Notes under the pieces: model-generated
What the model saw: the letters and a program-made list of their open reading frames with translations, nothing else
Databases searched by the model: none
What the model was told of the DNA's origin: nothing
Shown: positions 1-6,310 of the stretch, piece after piece
Numbering within the stretch: position 1 is the first letter of the stretch
Layout: each line of letters opens with the position of its first letter
Translations under genes and position numbers: made by a program
Assembly: GCA_036443405.1 (NCBI GenBank)
Contig: JAZFYD010000038.1
Coordinates: 1 to 6,396 of the forward strand
Source: JAZFYD01 sp036443405
GTDB lineage: Bacteria; Planctomycetota; PLA2
Reading direction: 5' to 3'
Length of the DNA stretch: 6,396 nucleotides

Positions 1-283
1 ACCCCGAAAGAAGCGCTGACGAGTTCGCAACGCCCGCGGGGACACCAAGTCGGATAGCGGACACAGAGTCAGGTAACTTTTTCGCGATGCGAGCAGCGCG
101 GGAGTGCCCATTATCTCGACGCAGGTCGCGCCGGTTCTTGCGCCATCGAAGCGGCGTCGCTCGCAAGCCTCTTTCGGGAACCGGGAAATGCGCGCCACCT
201 GGTGCGCTACCGCTGGAGGGCATCCCGCAGCGAATTCGCAACAAAGTCACCTGGCACAGTATCTACCGAAGTCGCAGCGCGTG
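1..283. other. Left-edge stretch with no supported gene
   Basis: One plus-strand frame is open from base 3 to a stop at 303-305 (about 100 codons). It shows no GC bias at third positions, unlike the genes further right. Its translation is rich in Arg and Ser and has no recognisable motif. It would also overlap the 3' end of the minus-strand gene at 284-745. Minus-strand frames here are short and equally uninformative. I see no tRNA fold, strong hairpin, terminator or repeat. It could be intergenic DNA, decayed coding sequence or a regulatory zone for a gene beyond the edge. Confidence 0.5.
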
Positions 284-745
284 CTACTCCGGCGGTAGCT
301 CGTAGTTGCCGTCGGAGCCTTCGATCAGGCGTTTCTGGCGGACGAGGATGTCCCACACTTCCTGGGGGTATGTGTCCGGTGCGCTCACGCCGACGATGGA
401 TGAGTGGCGGCCGGAACTCATCGGCCCACCGCCCACCGACGACTCCGCGTCGAGACGTACGAGCCGGAGCCGTTTGCGAAACGCCTTGAGCGCACGTTTC
501 AGCACGCCGCGATCGTGTTCCGACAACGTGCGCTCGGCCGACTCCCACTGCTGCAGGATCGTGCGCAGCGTGTCGAGATCACGCTCGTCGATGGCGACAA
601 ACAGTTCGATGTCGGCGTCTTCGCGCGCGACCTGAAACGACTGCGTCGCCAAGCCCCACATCTTGTCGGCATCGGCGCCGCCGTCGAGCATGGCAACGAT
701 GTCGGTGAGCTCCCTGCTGAACAACTCAAACCGCGGGTCCTTCAT
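284..745 (-). CDS. Hypothetical protein, 153 aa, conserved-looking C-terminal GGGPMSSGRHS segment
   Basis: A complete cytoplasmic-type protein with no signal peptide or membrane segment. Residues 1 to about 95 look largely helical and charged (begins MKDPRFELFSREL), with acidic stretches such as REDADIELFVAIDERDLD and a basic helix KRALKAFRKRLRLVRLD. A Gly/Ser-rich segment GGGPMSSGRHSSIVGV follows, then a C-terminal part (YPQEVWDILVRQKRLIEGSDGNYELP) that resembles a small winged-helix-like or strand-ending domain. I recall similar uncharacterised proteins from Planctomycetota but cannot verify this and assign no function. The start is the ATG at 745; no good Shine-Dalgarno sequence precedes it, so translation may depend on the upstream gene. 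It lies 82 bp downstream of the lipoprotein gene on the same strand, with a large palindrome between them. Third positions are GC-rich, supporting real coding. Confidence 0.75.
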   Translation of the reverse strand: MKDPRFELFSRELTDIVAMLDGGADADKMWGLATQSFQVAREDADIELFVAIDERDLDTLRTILQQWESAERTLSEHDRGVLKRALKAFRKRLRLVRLDAESSVGGGPMSSGRHSSIVGVSAPDTYPQEVWDILVRQKRLIEGSDGNYELPPE

Positions 746-762
746 GCGGCCGATGATAGTTC

Positions 763-828
763 GCGAGATCCGTACCCGGTACGGATTGAACGAAAATCCG
801 CGAAATCGGTACCCGGTACGGATCTCGC
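763..828. repeat. 66 bp imperfect palindrome with nested GTACCCGGTAC repeats
   Basis: The arms 763-787 and 804-828 pair at 23 of 25 positions around a 16-nt loop. Bases 763-776 pair perfectly with 815-828; there is a C-C mismatch at 777/814 and a G-G mismatch at 783/808. The 15-mer GTACCCGGTACGGAT occurs in direct orientation at 772-786 and again at 809-823. The left copy is itself a near-palindrome (CCGTACC-C-GGTACGG, 770-784). The element begins at the last base of the lipoprotein stop codon and fills most of the gap to the next minus-strand gene. There is no T-run on either side, so it is not a standard intrinsic terminator. It may be a REP-like repeat, an RNA processing or stability hairpin, or a binding site. 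Confidence 0.85.
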
Positions 829-1337
829 TACTTCAGCCCTTGGATCTGCTTGTCGTTCGGGAACAACCGCTTCGCGACCTTCACCAGATCGGCGCGGCGG
901 GGGTCGAAGTCTTCGTGGCCGACCTTTTCCGCGCCGGCGTAGACCTCCAACTCGTCGCACGAAAAACACAGCAGCACGTCGACGGACTCGCCGCCGTCTT
1001 CGTAGCGGATGGCGACGCCGGGTGAGAACTCGCACGCCTTCGCGATATCCCAGAGATAGGTCCCATCGGACGTGAGCACGTCGGCCAGCTCGCGCTGCGA
1101 TGTCTTGTCCACATCGACGGGGCCGGCGAGCATCGGATAACCGTGCACGCCGTTCGTCTTGCCCTTGCGGTCCATGCCGTCGATGCGGTATGCGGTAACG
1201 GTCTGGGCGCCGTCCGCGATGAGCGGGTACGCAGCATCGCCGCCGAGCAGATCACGCACGCGCGCCGAGCCGCGGCCGTTGCACGCGGGTACGAACGCGA
1301 GCAGAACGAGCGAGATCACAAACGCGTGCTGTTTCAT
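828..1337 (-). CDS. Putative lipoprotein, 169 aa, with Cys plus CxxC motif; function unknown
   Basis: The N-terminus MKQHAFVISLVLLAFVPAC looks like a lipoprotein signal peptide with a lipobox-like VPAC and the lipid-bearing Cys at residue 19. The n-region has only one Lys, so lipidation is likely but not certain. The mature part has no membrane segment. It contains WDIAKACEFSPGVAIRY (Cys102), then DVLLCFSCDELEVY with a CxxC at 124-127, then a C-terminal DFDPRRADLVKVAKRLFP. These patterns resemble uncharacterised exported proteins that I associate with Planctomycetota; no enzyme family is recognised. The frame stays open upstream to 1517, but that part reads through a dispersed repeat. The ATG at 1337 is chosen because a good ribosome-binding site precedes it and the signal peptide begins there. 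An in-frame GTG three codons upstream is a less likely alternative. It is probably the first gene of a two-gene minus-strand unit, divergent from the exporter operon. Confidence 0.8.
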   Translation of the reverse strand: MKQHAFVISLVLLAFVPACNGRGSARVRDLLGGDAAYPLIADGAQTVTAYRIDGMDRKGKTNGVHGYPMLAGPVDVDKTSQRELADVLTSDGTYLWDIAKACEFSPGVAIRYEDGGESVDVLLCFSCDELEVYAGAEKVGHEDFDPRRADLVKVAKRLFPNDKQIQGLK

Positions 1338-1341
1338 CGCG

Positions 1342-1349
1342 CTCACCTT
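1342..1349 (-). promoter_or_regulatory. Ribosome-binding site of the lipoprotein gene
   Basis: On the minus strand the sequence reads AAGGTGAG followed by GCGC and the ATG at 1337. The AAGG core is 8 nt from the start codon. This supports choosing the internal ATG over the upstream extension of the frame. Confidence 0.7.
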
Positions 1350-1423
1350 AGCCCCGGCCGAGACGCACGCTGTCTGAGATCGGTCAAATCCGTGCAGGTG
1401 CAAGTCACGGGTATTCCAATTCC

Positions 1424-1555
1424 AACCACCGAGGCACAGAGACACGGAGGCCGCCTGAAGCTCAGCACAGCGGATCTGTAACGAGGAGTCCGTTCGCGCA
1501 ACAAACGTCGTCCGCACACACGGACACGCCTCCGTGTCTCCGTGTCTCTGTGGTT
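1424..1555. repeat. Dispersed inverted-repeat element, copy 1
   Basis: The left arm 1424-1450 (AACCACCGAGGCACAGAGAC...) and right arm 1529-1555 are reverse complements at 24 of 27 positions, separated by 78 nt. The arms are built from 8-bp units of the type GAGRCACR; the right arm has CCGTGTCT twice in tandem. The same arm sequence recurs at 6036-6229. Sequences of this kind are familiar as dispersed intergenic repeats in some large environmental bacterial genomes and generate spurious ORFs reading HRDTETRR or SVSLCLCG. I infer a non-coding, possibly REP/MITE-like element. No transposase is present here. Confidence 0.85.
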
Positions 1556-1598
1556 CCTCTTCTTACATCGATGTGCCCCCCCGGATAAGCTGGCTCGC

Positions 1599-2312
1599 AT
1601 GGCGTCGGACCAGCCGCTTTTTCGCGTCGACAACGTCTCGAAGATCTACTCGATGGGCGAGGTCGAAGTGCCGGCGCTCAAGGGCGTCGATCTCGAGGTC
1701 GACGAGGGCGAGATCGTCGTCATCCTCGGCCCGAGCGGTTCGGGTAAATCGACGCTGCTGCACATGCTCGGCGGCATGGACCGCCCCACCGCCGGCACGG
1801 TCCACTTCCGCGACACCGACCTGACCACGCTCAGCGATTCCGAGCTCACGATGTATCGCCGCAACCACATCGGGTTCGTCTTTCAGTTCTACAACCTCGT
1901 GCCGAGCCTGACGGCGCTCGAAAACATCGCGGTCGCCACGGAGATCGCACCGAATCCGCGGGACCCGCTCGAGATGGCGGCGCTCGTCGGCCTCGAAGAA
2001 CGGGCGGACCACTTTCCGTCGCAACTCTCCGGCGGCGAGCAGCAGCGCGTCGCGATCGCACGCGCGGTCGCCAAACGGCCGGAAGTGTTGCTTTGCGACG
2101 AACCCACCGGCGCGCTCGACGCGGAAACGGGCGTGTTGGTGCTGTCGGTCCTCCAGCAGGTGAGCCGCGAGCTGGGCACGACGCTCATGCTCATCACGCA
2201 CAACGCCGCGATCGGCGAGATGGGCGACCGCGTCATACGATTCGGATCCGGCAAGATCGTCGAGCAGACCACGAACCAAAACCCGATGGAGCCGACCACG
2301 ATCGTCTGGTGA
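1599..2312 (+). CDS. ABC exporter ATP-binding protein (MacB/LolD/DevA-type), 237 aa
   Basis: Cytoplasmic ATPase of a type VII (mechanotransmission) ABC system; it binds and hydrolyses ATP to drive the FtsX-type permease encoded next. All nucleotide-binding motifs are intact: candidate A-loop aromatic Tyr17, Walker A GPSGSGKST (44-52), Q-loop Gln96 in FVFQFYNL, signature LSGGEQQR (143-150), Walker B VLLCDEP (163-169) with catalytic Glu168, D-loop GALD (171-174) and H-loop His201. The length is typical of stand-alone LolD/DevA proteins. The frame is open upstream to an ATG at 1542, but that part lies in the dispersed repeat and reads nonsense, so the ATG at 1599 (MASDQPLFRVDNVSKIY) is chosen even though its Shine-Dalgarno is weak. 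The stop overlaps the permease start (TGATG), implying translational coupling. LolD itself is less likely because the partner genes include an adaptor. Confidence 0.93.
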   Translation: MASDQPLFRVDNVSKIYSMGEVEVPALKGVDLEVDEGEIVVILGPSGSGKSTLLHMLGGMDRPTAGTVHFRDTDLTTLSDSELTMYRRNHIGFVFQFYNLVPSLTALENIAVATEIAPNPRDPLEMAALVGLEERADHFPSQLSGGEQQRVAIARAVAKRPEVLLCDEPTGALDAETGVLVLSVLQQVSRELGTTLMLITHNAAIGEMGDRVIRFGSGKIVEQTTNQNPMEPTTIVW

Positions 2313-2314
2313 TG
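2310..2314 (+). promoter_or_regulatory. TGATG stop/start overlap between ATPase and permease
   Basis: The ATPase TGA (2310-2312) shares its A with the permease ATG (2312-2314). No ribosome-binding site sits at normal spacing; the nearest GGAG, at 2288-2291, is about 20 nt away. Termination-reinitiation coupling is the likely route to permease translation and would tie its level to the ATPase. Confidence 0.75.
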
Positions 2315-4684
2315 CGCGTACTCGATCGCAAGCTCGTTCGCAACCTGCGCGAGATGAAGAGCCAGGCGCTCGCGATCGTGCTGATCATCGCGTGCGGCGT
2401 CGGTGCGTTCGTGACGGTACTCACCGCGTACCGTGGCCTGAAGGGCTCCCGCGACGACTACTACGTCCGGTACCGCATGGCCGACATCTGGGCGCCGCTG
2501 GAACGCGCCCCGCGGAGGATCACACGCGACCTCGAAACGATCCCGGGCGTGCGCCGCGTCGAGAGCCGCATCGAGTTCGAGGTCACGATCGATCTGCCCG
2601 AGCTCGACCAACCGTGCTCCGGGCGCGTGCTCTCCGCACCGGATGTCCGCCGGCGCATCCTGAACGATCTGCATCTCGCGCGCGGGCGCTGGTTCGAGGG
2701 CGACGGCACGCGCGAGGTGCTCGTCGCCGAGCGCTTCGCGAAGATCCACGGCCTGGACGTCGGCGACCGGCTCATGGTCATCATGAACAACAAGAAGGAG
2801 GCGCTGCGGATCGTCGGGCTCGCGCTCAGCCCAGAGTTCGTCTACCTGATTCGCGGTGCCGGGCAGATTCTCCCGGACGCCAGACACTTCACCGTGTTGT
2901 GGCTCAGCGAGACGTTTGCCGAATCGGTGTTCGACTTCAAGGACGCGTGCAACAGCATCCTCGTCGGGTTGGACCGGGGCGCGGACGCGGCGGCGGCGAT
3001 CGATGCGCTTGATGAAGCTCTGGATCGATACGGCTCGTTTGGCGCCTACGAGCGCGCGGACCAACTGTCGAATCGATATCTCAGCAACGAAATCGACGGC
3101 CTCAAAGGCACGGCCACGATGATCCCGACGATTTTCCTGGGCGTCGCAGCCTTTGTGCTGTTCATGCTGATGGCTCGGCTGGTGCGCACGCAGCGCACGC
3201 AGATTGCGATGTTCCGCGCGGTCGGCTACCGGCGCCGCGACCTGAACGCGCACTTCTTGAAACTCGCGCTGCTGATCGGGACCGTGGGTGCGCTGCTCGG
3301 CATCGGCATGGGAGTCTGGTTTGCAGCGAGCATGGTCGAGTTGTACCGCGAGTTCTACAGCTTCCCGGTGCTCAAGTTCGACGTGGACCCGATCGTCGTC
3401 GGCGCGAGCTTGATCGTGAGCCTGCTGTTCTCGTCGCTCGGCGCGCTGGGTGCAATGCGCGCGATCATCAGGCTGACACCCGCCGACGGGTTGCGGCCCG
3501 AGGCGCCGGCCATTTATCGCAAGATACTGTTCGAGCGGCACGCCGGTTTTATCTGGCGGCGACTCTCGTTTGCGCCGCGCATGGTGCTCCGTTCGATCGC
3601 ACGGCGCAAGCTGCGCGCGGCCGTGACGATCGGCGGCGTGGCCATGTCCGCCTCGATCATGCTGCTCGCGCTCTTTTCGCCGGACTCGATCGACATCCTG
3701 ATGGATACGCAGTGGCGCCTGGTCGAACGACAGGACATCAAGGTCACGTTTCACAACGAACGCGGGCGCGCCGCGCTGTACGACCTCAAACGCCTCGAAG
3801 GTGTGCGGTCCGTCGAGCCCGAGCTTGGCGTTCCCGTGCGGCTGCGTCACGGTCGCCACGAGAAACGAACGGGGCTCACAGGCTTGCAACCCGGTCAGAG
3901 CCTGCAGGGGCTCATCGACAACGAACTTCGCACGGTCGCCATGCCGACCGACGGACTTTTGTTGTCCCGCAAGCTCGCCGACATCCTGCACGTCCGGCCC
4001 GGCGATGAGATCGAGGTCGAGGTTCTGAACGGCCGTCAGCAGATCTTCCGCGCACCGATCGAAAACGTCGTCGACGAATACATCGGCGCGTTTGCGTACG
4101 CCGAGATCGGCCGTCTCTCGCGCTGGATCCAGGAGGAGTTCGTGCTGACCGGCGCGCGGCTTCTCGTGGACCCCGCGCGCGCGCGCGAACTGGGGCGCGA
4201 ACTGAAGGAACTGCCCGCGGTCGCAGCGGTGGACTACAAGGCCCAGATGCTACAGATCTTCCGGGACACGCTCGCTGCGTCGCAAGCGGCCATGAACGCG
4301 ATCGTCATCCTGTTCGCCGGCATCATCACCTTCGGTGTGACGTACAACACCGCGCGCATCTCGCTCTCGGAGCGCTCACGCGAATTGGCGTCGATGCGCG
4401 TGCTCGGGTTCACGACCCGGGAGGTTTCGGCCGTGCTGTCGCTCGAGAACTTTCTCTTGAGTGGAGCGGCGCTCGTGCCCGGGATTGGCCTCGGAATCGG
4501 CTTCATCTGGTTGCTGACGAAACTCTACGAGACGGATCTGTTTCGTTTTCCGTTTATCATCCGCGCCGACTCGGTGGCCTGGACCGTCGTGATCGTGATG
4601 GGTTTCACGGTGCTTGCAAACCTCTTGTTGCGGCGGCGCACGCGGGAGCTGGATCTGGTCGAAGTGCTCAAAGCGAGGGAGTAG
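2312..4684 (+). CDS. ABC exporter permease with two FtsX/MacB-type modules, 790 aa
   Basis: Inner-membrane subunit of the exporter. I count eight likely membrane segments in two 1+3 modules. Module 1: TM1 around 19-38, an extracytoplasmic domain of about 40-265, then TMs around 270-290, 318-340 and 361-383. Module 2: TM5 around 435-455, a second extracytoplasmic domain of about 456-655, then TMs around 661-683, 713-738 and 755-775. FtsX-family cytoplasmic coupling segments are visible at RTQRTQIAMFRAVGYRRRDL and SERSRELASMRVLGFTTREV, the second copy being the clearer. The first extracytoplasmic domain resembles the MacB periplasmic core. MacB and LolC/E carry one such module per chain, so this chain should act as a fused pseudo-dimer, presumably with two ATPase copies. 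The frame extends upstream inside the ATPase gene, but the start is placed at 2312 (MRVLDRKLVRNLREMKSQ) by the TGATG overlap and the N-terminal basic helix before TM1. The substrate cannot be inferred. Confidence 0.92.
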   Translation: MRVLDRKLVRNLREMKSQALAIVLIIACGVGAFVTVLTAYRGLKGSRDDYYVRYRMADIWAPLERAPRRITRDLETIPGVRRVESRIEFEVTIDLPELDQPCSGRVLSAPDVRRRILNDLHLARGRWFEGDGTREVLVAERFAKIHGLDVGDRLMVIMNNKKEALRIVGLALSPEFVYLIRGAGQILPDARHFTVLWLSETFAESVFDFKDACNSILVGLDRGADAAAAIDALDEALDRYGSFGAYERADQLSNRYLSNEIDGLKGTATMIPTIFLGVAAFVLFMLMARLVRTQRTQIAMFRAVGYRRRDLNAHFLKLALLIGTVGALLGIGMGVWFAASMVELYREFYSFPVLKFDVDPIVVGASLIVSLLFSSLGALGAMRAIIRLTPADGLRPEAPAIYRKILFERHAGFIWRRLSFAPRMVLRSIARRKLRAAVTIGGVAMSASIMLLALFSPDSIDILMDTQWRLVERQDIKVTFHNERGRAALYDLKRLEGVRSVEPELGVPVRLRHGRHEKRTGLTGLQPGQSLQGLIDNELRTVAMPTDGLLLSRKLADILHVRPGDEIEVEVLNGRQQIFRAPIENVVDEYIGAFAYAEIGRLSRWIQEEFVLTGARLLVDPARARELGRELKELPAVAAVDYKAQMLQIFRDTLAASQAAMNAIVILFAGIITFGVTYNTARISLSERSRELASMRVLGFTTREVSAVLSLENFLLSGAALVPGIGLGIGFIWLLTKLYETDLFRFPFIIRADSVAWTVVIVMGFTVLANLLLRRRTRELDLVEVLKARE
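4675..4681 (+). promoter_or_regulatory. Ribosome-binding site of the adaptor gene
   Basis: GAGGGAG lies at the 3' end of the permease gene. Its GAGG core ends 9 nt before the ATG at 4688. The permease stop (4682-4684) and adaptor start are separated by only 3 bp, which fixes both the operon linkage and the adaptor start. Confidence 0.65.
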
Positions 4685-4687
4685 CGG

Positions 4688-6019
4688 ATGATTCGAGGGA
4701 TCCTGATCCTGTTGGGCGCAACCGCGGTCGCGGCGATCTGGTACGCGAGCACGCGGCCGGCGAACGTCGAGATCGCGACGATCGAGCGCGGAACGCTGCG
4801 GGCCGTCGTGGAGGAGGAGGGCAAGACCAAGGTCACGAATCGATTTGTCGTTTCGATGCCGGTCGCCGGGCGGCTGCAACGGCTCACCCTGAACGAGGGC
4901 GACATCGTCAAGCGAGGCGACGTGCTGGCCGAGATCGACCCGCTTGCGCTGCGAGCCCTCATCAAGGAAGCGGAAGCGCAGACGCGCGCGTTGGAGCGAC
5001 GCACCGAGGGGATCGAGACGAAAAAGCCGAAGCGCGAGGAACTGGAGAGCGCGCGGGTCGGTGAACAATCCGCGAAGGAAGCGCTCACCGTTTCCATGCA
5101 TCTTCTCGAGGACGCGAAGGCGGCCGCCGCGCACTTCGAGCAGGAGGCCGTCCGCGAGCGCAAGCTGGCCGAACGCGGCATCGCAACGGACTCGACGCTC
5201 GGCGAAGCCGAGATGCGCGACCGGCAGGGTCGCGAACGTGTAGCGATCCAGGAGATTCGCGTGAAGATTCGCCGGTATGAGTCGGACACGGCGACACTTC
5301 GCCGCGGTGCGCTCGAGGCGCAGGTCCATGACTTCGACTGGCAGGAGAAGGACTACCAGGAACAGATCGCGGGGATCCGGGCCGGCCTGGAGAAACTGCG
5401 CGACGACTTGACGAAGGCCCGGGTGCTGGCGCCCGCCGACGGCGTCGTGCTGCGCCGTCTCAAGGAAAGCGAGCAAGTGCTCGCGGCGGGCACGGCACTT
5501 TTGGAAATCGGGAGTCTCGACCAGCTCGAGGTCGAAGCCGACTTCTTGAGCGAGGACGTCGCACACATGAAGGCGGGGATGGATGCCGAGATCTTCGGCC
5601 GCGCGCTCGGGAGCCGCGTCGTGGCGGCGAAGATCCGTCGCATCTATCCGAGCGCGTTCCTGAAGATCTCGTCGCTGGGAGTGGAGCAGCAACGCGTGAC
5701 GGTGATCCTGGCCCCGACCGAACCGCTGGGTGGCGCAAACCCGACCAGCGTTGGCGACCGGTTCCGCGTGGAAGCCCGCGTCGTGCTGGAGCGGCGTGCG
5801 GATGTCGTGCTGGTGCCCGAGGGCGCACTGTTCCGGAGCGCGAACAAGTGGCACGTGTTCCGTGTCCAAGGCGGCACGGTCCGCGCCGTCGAGGTCGGCA
5901 CCGGCATCCGCGACGGCCGCCGCCGCGAAGTGACGAGCGGGCTCAACGCCGGCGACGAGGTCGTGCTGCACCCCGGCCCGGACCTCCAAGACGGGGATCG
6001 AGTGGTTGCGCTGGACTAA
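4688..6019 (+). CDS. Periplasmic adaptor (membrane-fusion) subunit of the ABC exporter, HlyD/MacA/DevB-type, 443 aa
   Basis: Bridges the inner-membrane permease to an outer-membrane channel. Residues 1-20 form an N-terminal membrane anchor (MIRGILILLGATAVAAIWYA) with no lipobox Cys. The first lipoyl half is at 55-85 (PVAGRLQRLTLNEGDIVKRGDVLAEIDP-type). Residues of about 86-241 form a long charged alpha-helical hairpin, and the second lipoyl half begins around 245 (APADGVVLRRLKESEQVL). A beta-barrel domain (about 276-370) and a membrane-proximal domain (about 375-443, with LVPEGALF and GLNAGDEVV) follow. The hairpin midpoint holds RERKLAERGIATDSTL. There Arg156, Leu160 and Thr167 match the spacing of the RLS tip motif of TolC-docking adaptors, with Thr for Ser. 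Its position after the ATPase and permease genes indicates an ABC rather than RND partner. No outer-membrane channel gene is in the window. Confidence 0.9.
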   Translation: MIRGILILLGATAVAAIWYASTRPANVEIATIERGTLRAVVEEEGKTKVTNRFVVSMPVAGRLQRLTLNEGDIVKRGDVLAEIDPLALRALIKEAEAQTRALERRTEGIETKKPKREELESARVGEQSAKEALTVSMHLLEDAKAAAAHFEQEAVRERKLAERGIATDSTLGEAEMRDRQGRERVAIQEIRVKIRRYESDTATLRRGALEAQVHDFDWQEKDYQEQIAGIRAGLEKLRDDLTKARVLAPADGVVLRRLKESEQVLAAGTALLEIGSLDQLEVEADFLSEDVAHMKAGMDAEIFGRALGSRVVAAKIRRIYPSAFLKISSLGVEQQRVTVILAPTEPLGGANPTSVGDRFRVEARVVLERRADVVLVPEGALFRSANKWHVFRVQGGTVRAVEVGTGIRDGRRREVTSGLNAGDEVVLHPGPDLQDGDRVVALD

Positions 6020-6035
6020 GCGTTTGAAGAGTGTG

Positions 6036-6229
6036 ACCACAGAGGCACAGAGACACGGAGGCGGCAAGGCCCGATCCGATGCCCTCGGTGATCTCTACCC
6101 TCTTCTCGCTTGAACCGGTTGGACTCCGTCGCCGCGTCCCCTTTGACCCCCAAAGCGCATCGATGTGGAGGGGGCCTACTCCGTCCGACCACTTCCGAGT
6201 TCCCCGAAAGCCGCCGTGTCTCTGTGGTT
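6036..6229. repeat. Dispersed inverted-repeat element, copy 2
   Basis: The left arm 6036-6065 (ACCACAGAGGCACAGAGACA...) matches copy 1 closely. The right arm 6210-6229 is its reverse complement after removing one 8-nt unit (GCACAGAG) and 3 further nt. The loop of 144 nt (6066-6209) is unrelated to the loop of copy 1. Small palindromes inside it include AACCGGTT (6113-6120) and CTTTG/CAAAG (6141-6155). The element starts 16 bp after the adaptor stop codon, in the convergent gap before the right-edge gene. No coding sequence is supported within it; minus-strand frames here are repeat-derived. Confidence 0.8.
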
Positions 6230-6255
6230 GAAACCTGACCCGCCCACACCCCCAC

Positions 6256-6289
6256 AAAAAAGGCCCCGGAACGCTGTCGCTCCGGGGCC
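6256..6289 (-). terminator. Intrinsic terminator of the right-edge minus-strand gene
   Basis: A perfect 9-bp GC-rich stem GGCCCCGGA/TCCGGGGCC (6262-6270 and 6281-6289) with a 10-nt loop is followed on the minus strand by six T residues (6261 to 6256). This is a textbook Rho-independent terminator for leftward transcription. On the plus strand no T-run follows the stem, so it would stop the exporter operon only weakly, if at all. Confidence 0.9.
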
Positions 6290-6310
6290 GCGGTTGGTTA
6301 CTTCGTAGCC

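Larger units (their letters stand above)
1338..1598. other. Divergent intergenic region between lipoprotein gene and exporter operon
   Basis: These 261 bp must hold the promoters for both the leftward pair and the rightward exporter operon. About half is taken by the inverted-repeat element at 1424-1555. That leaves about 86 bp on the lipoprotein side and only 43 bp (1556-1598) on the operon side. I see no convincing -35/-10 pair for either direction. The operon side contains a 10-bp perfect palindrome ACATCGATGT (1565-1574) and a C-tract, with no strong Shine-Dalgarno before the ATPase ATG. GTCCG and CGGAC (1510-1525) form a small hairpin inside the repeat loop. Confidence 0.6.

Noticed and set aside
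3..305. Plus-strand frame open from the left edge for about 100 codons
   Set aside because: No third-position GC bias, no motif, Arg/Ser-rich composition, and it overlaps the end of a better supported minus-strand gene.
763..828. Palindrome as an intrinsic terminator of the lipoprotein gene
   Set aside because: No T-run follows on either strand, so a Rho-independent terminator is not supported.
1424..1555. CRISPR array or insertion sequence at the repeated ACAGAGACACGG units
   Set aside because: There are only two inverted arms with unrelated loops, no regular spacers, no transposase and no clear target-site duplication.
1343..1633. Minus-strand frame reading NHRDTETRRR and PPCLCASVV
   Set aside because: It is a translation of the inverted-repeat element; the HRDTETRR-type peptide is a known artefact of such repeats.
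1889..3991. A 700-codon open frame on the minus strand opposite the ATPase and permease
   Set aside because: It is antisense to genes with intact family motifs. Its translation is rich in His, Arg, Gln and Asp with no domain, and such long antisense frames are expected opposite GC-rich genes with strong third-position bias.
4376..6067. A 563-codon open frame on the minus strand opposite the adaptor gene
   Set aside because: It is antisense to a clear membrane-fusion protein, begins in the dispersed repeat (PPPCLCASVV reading) and shows no recognisable protein features.
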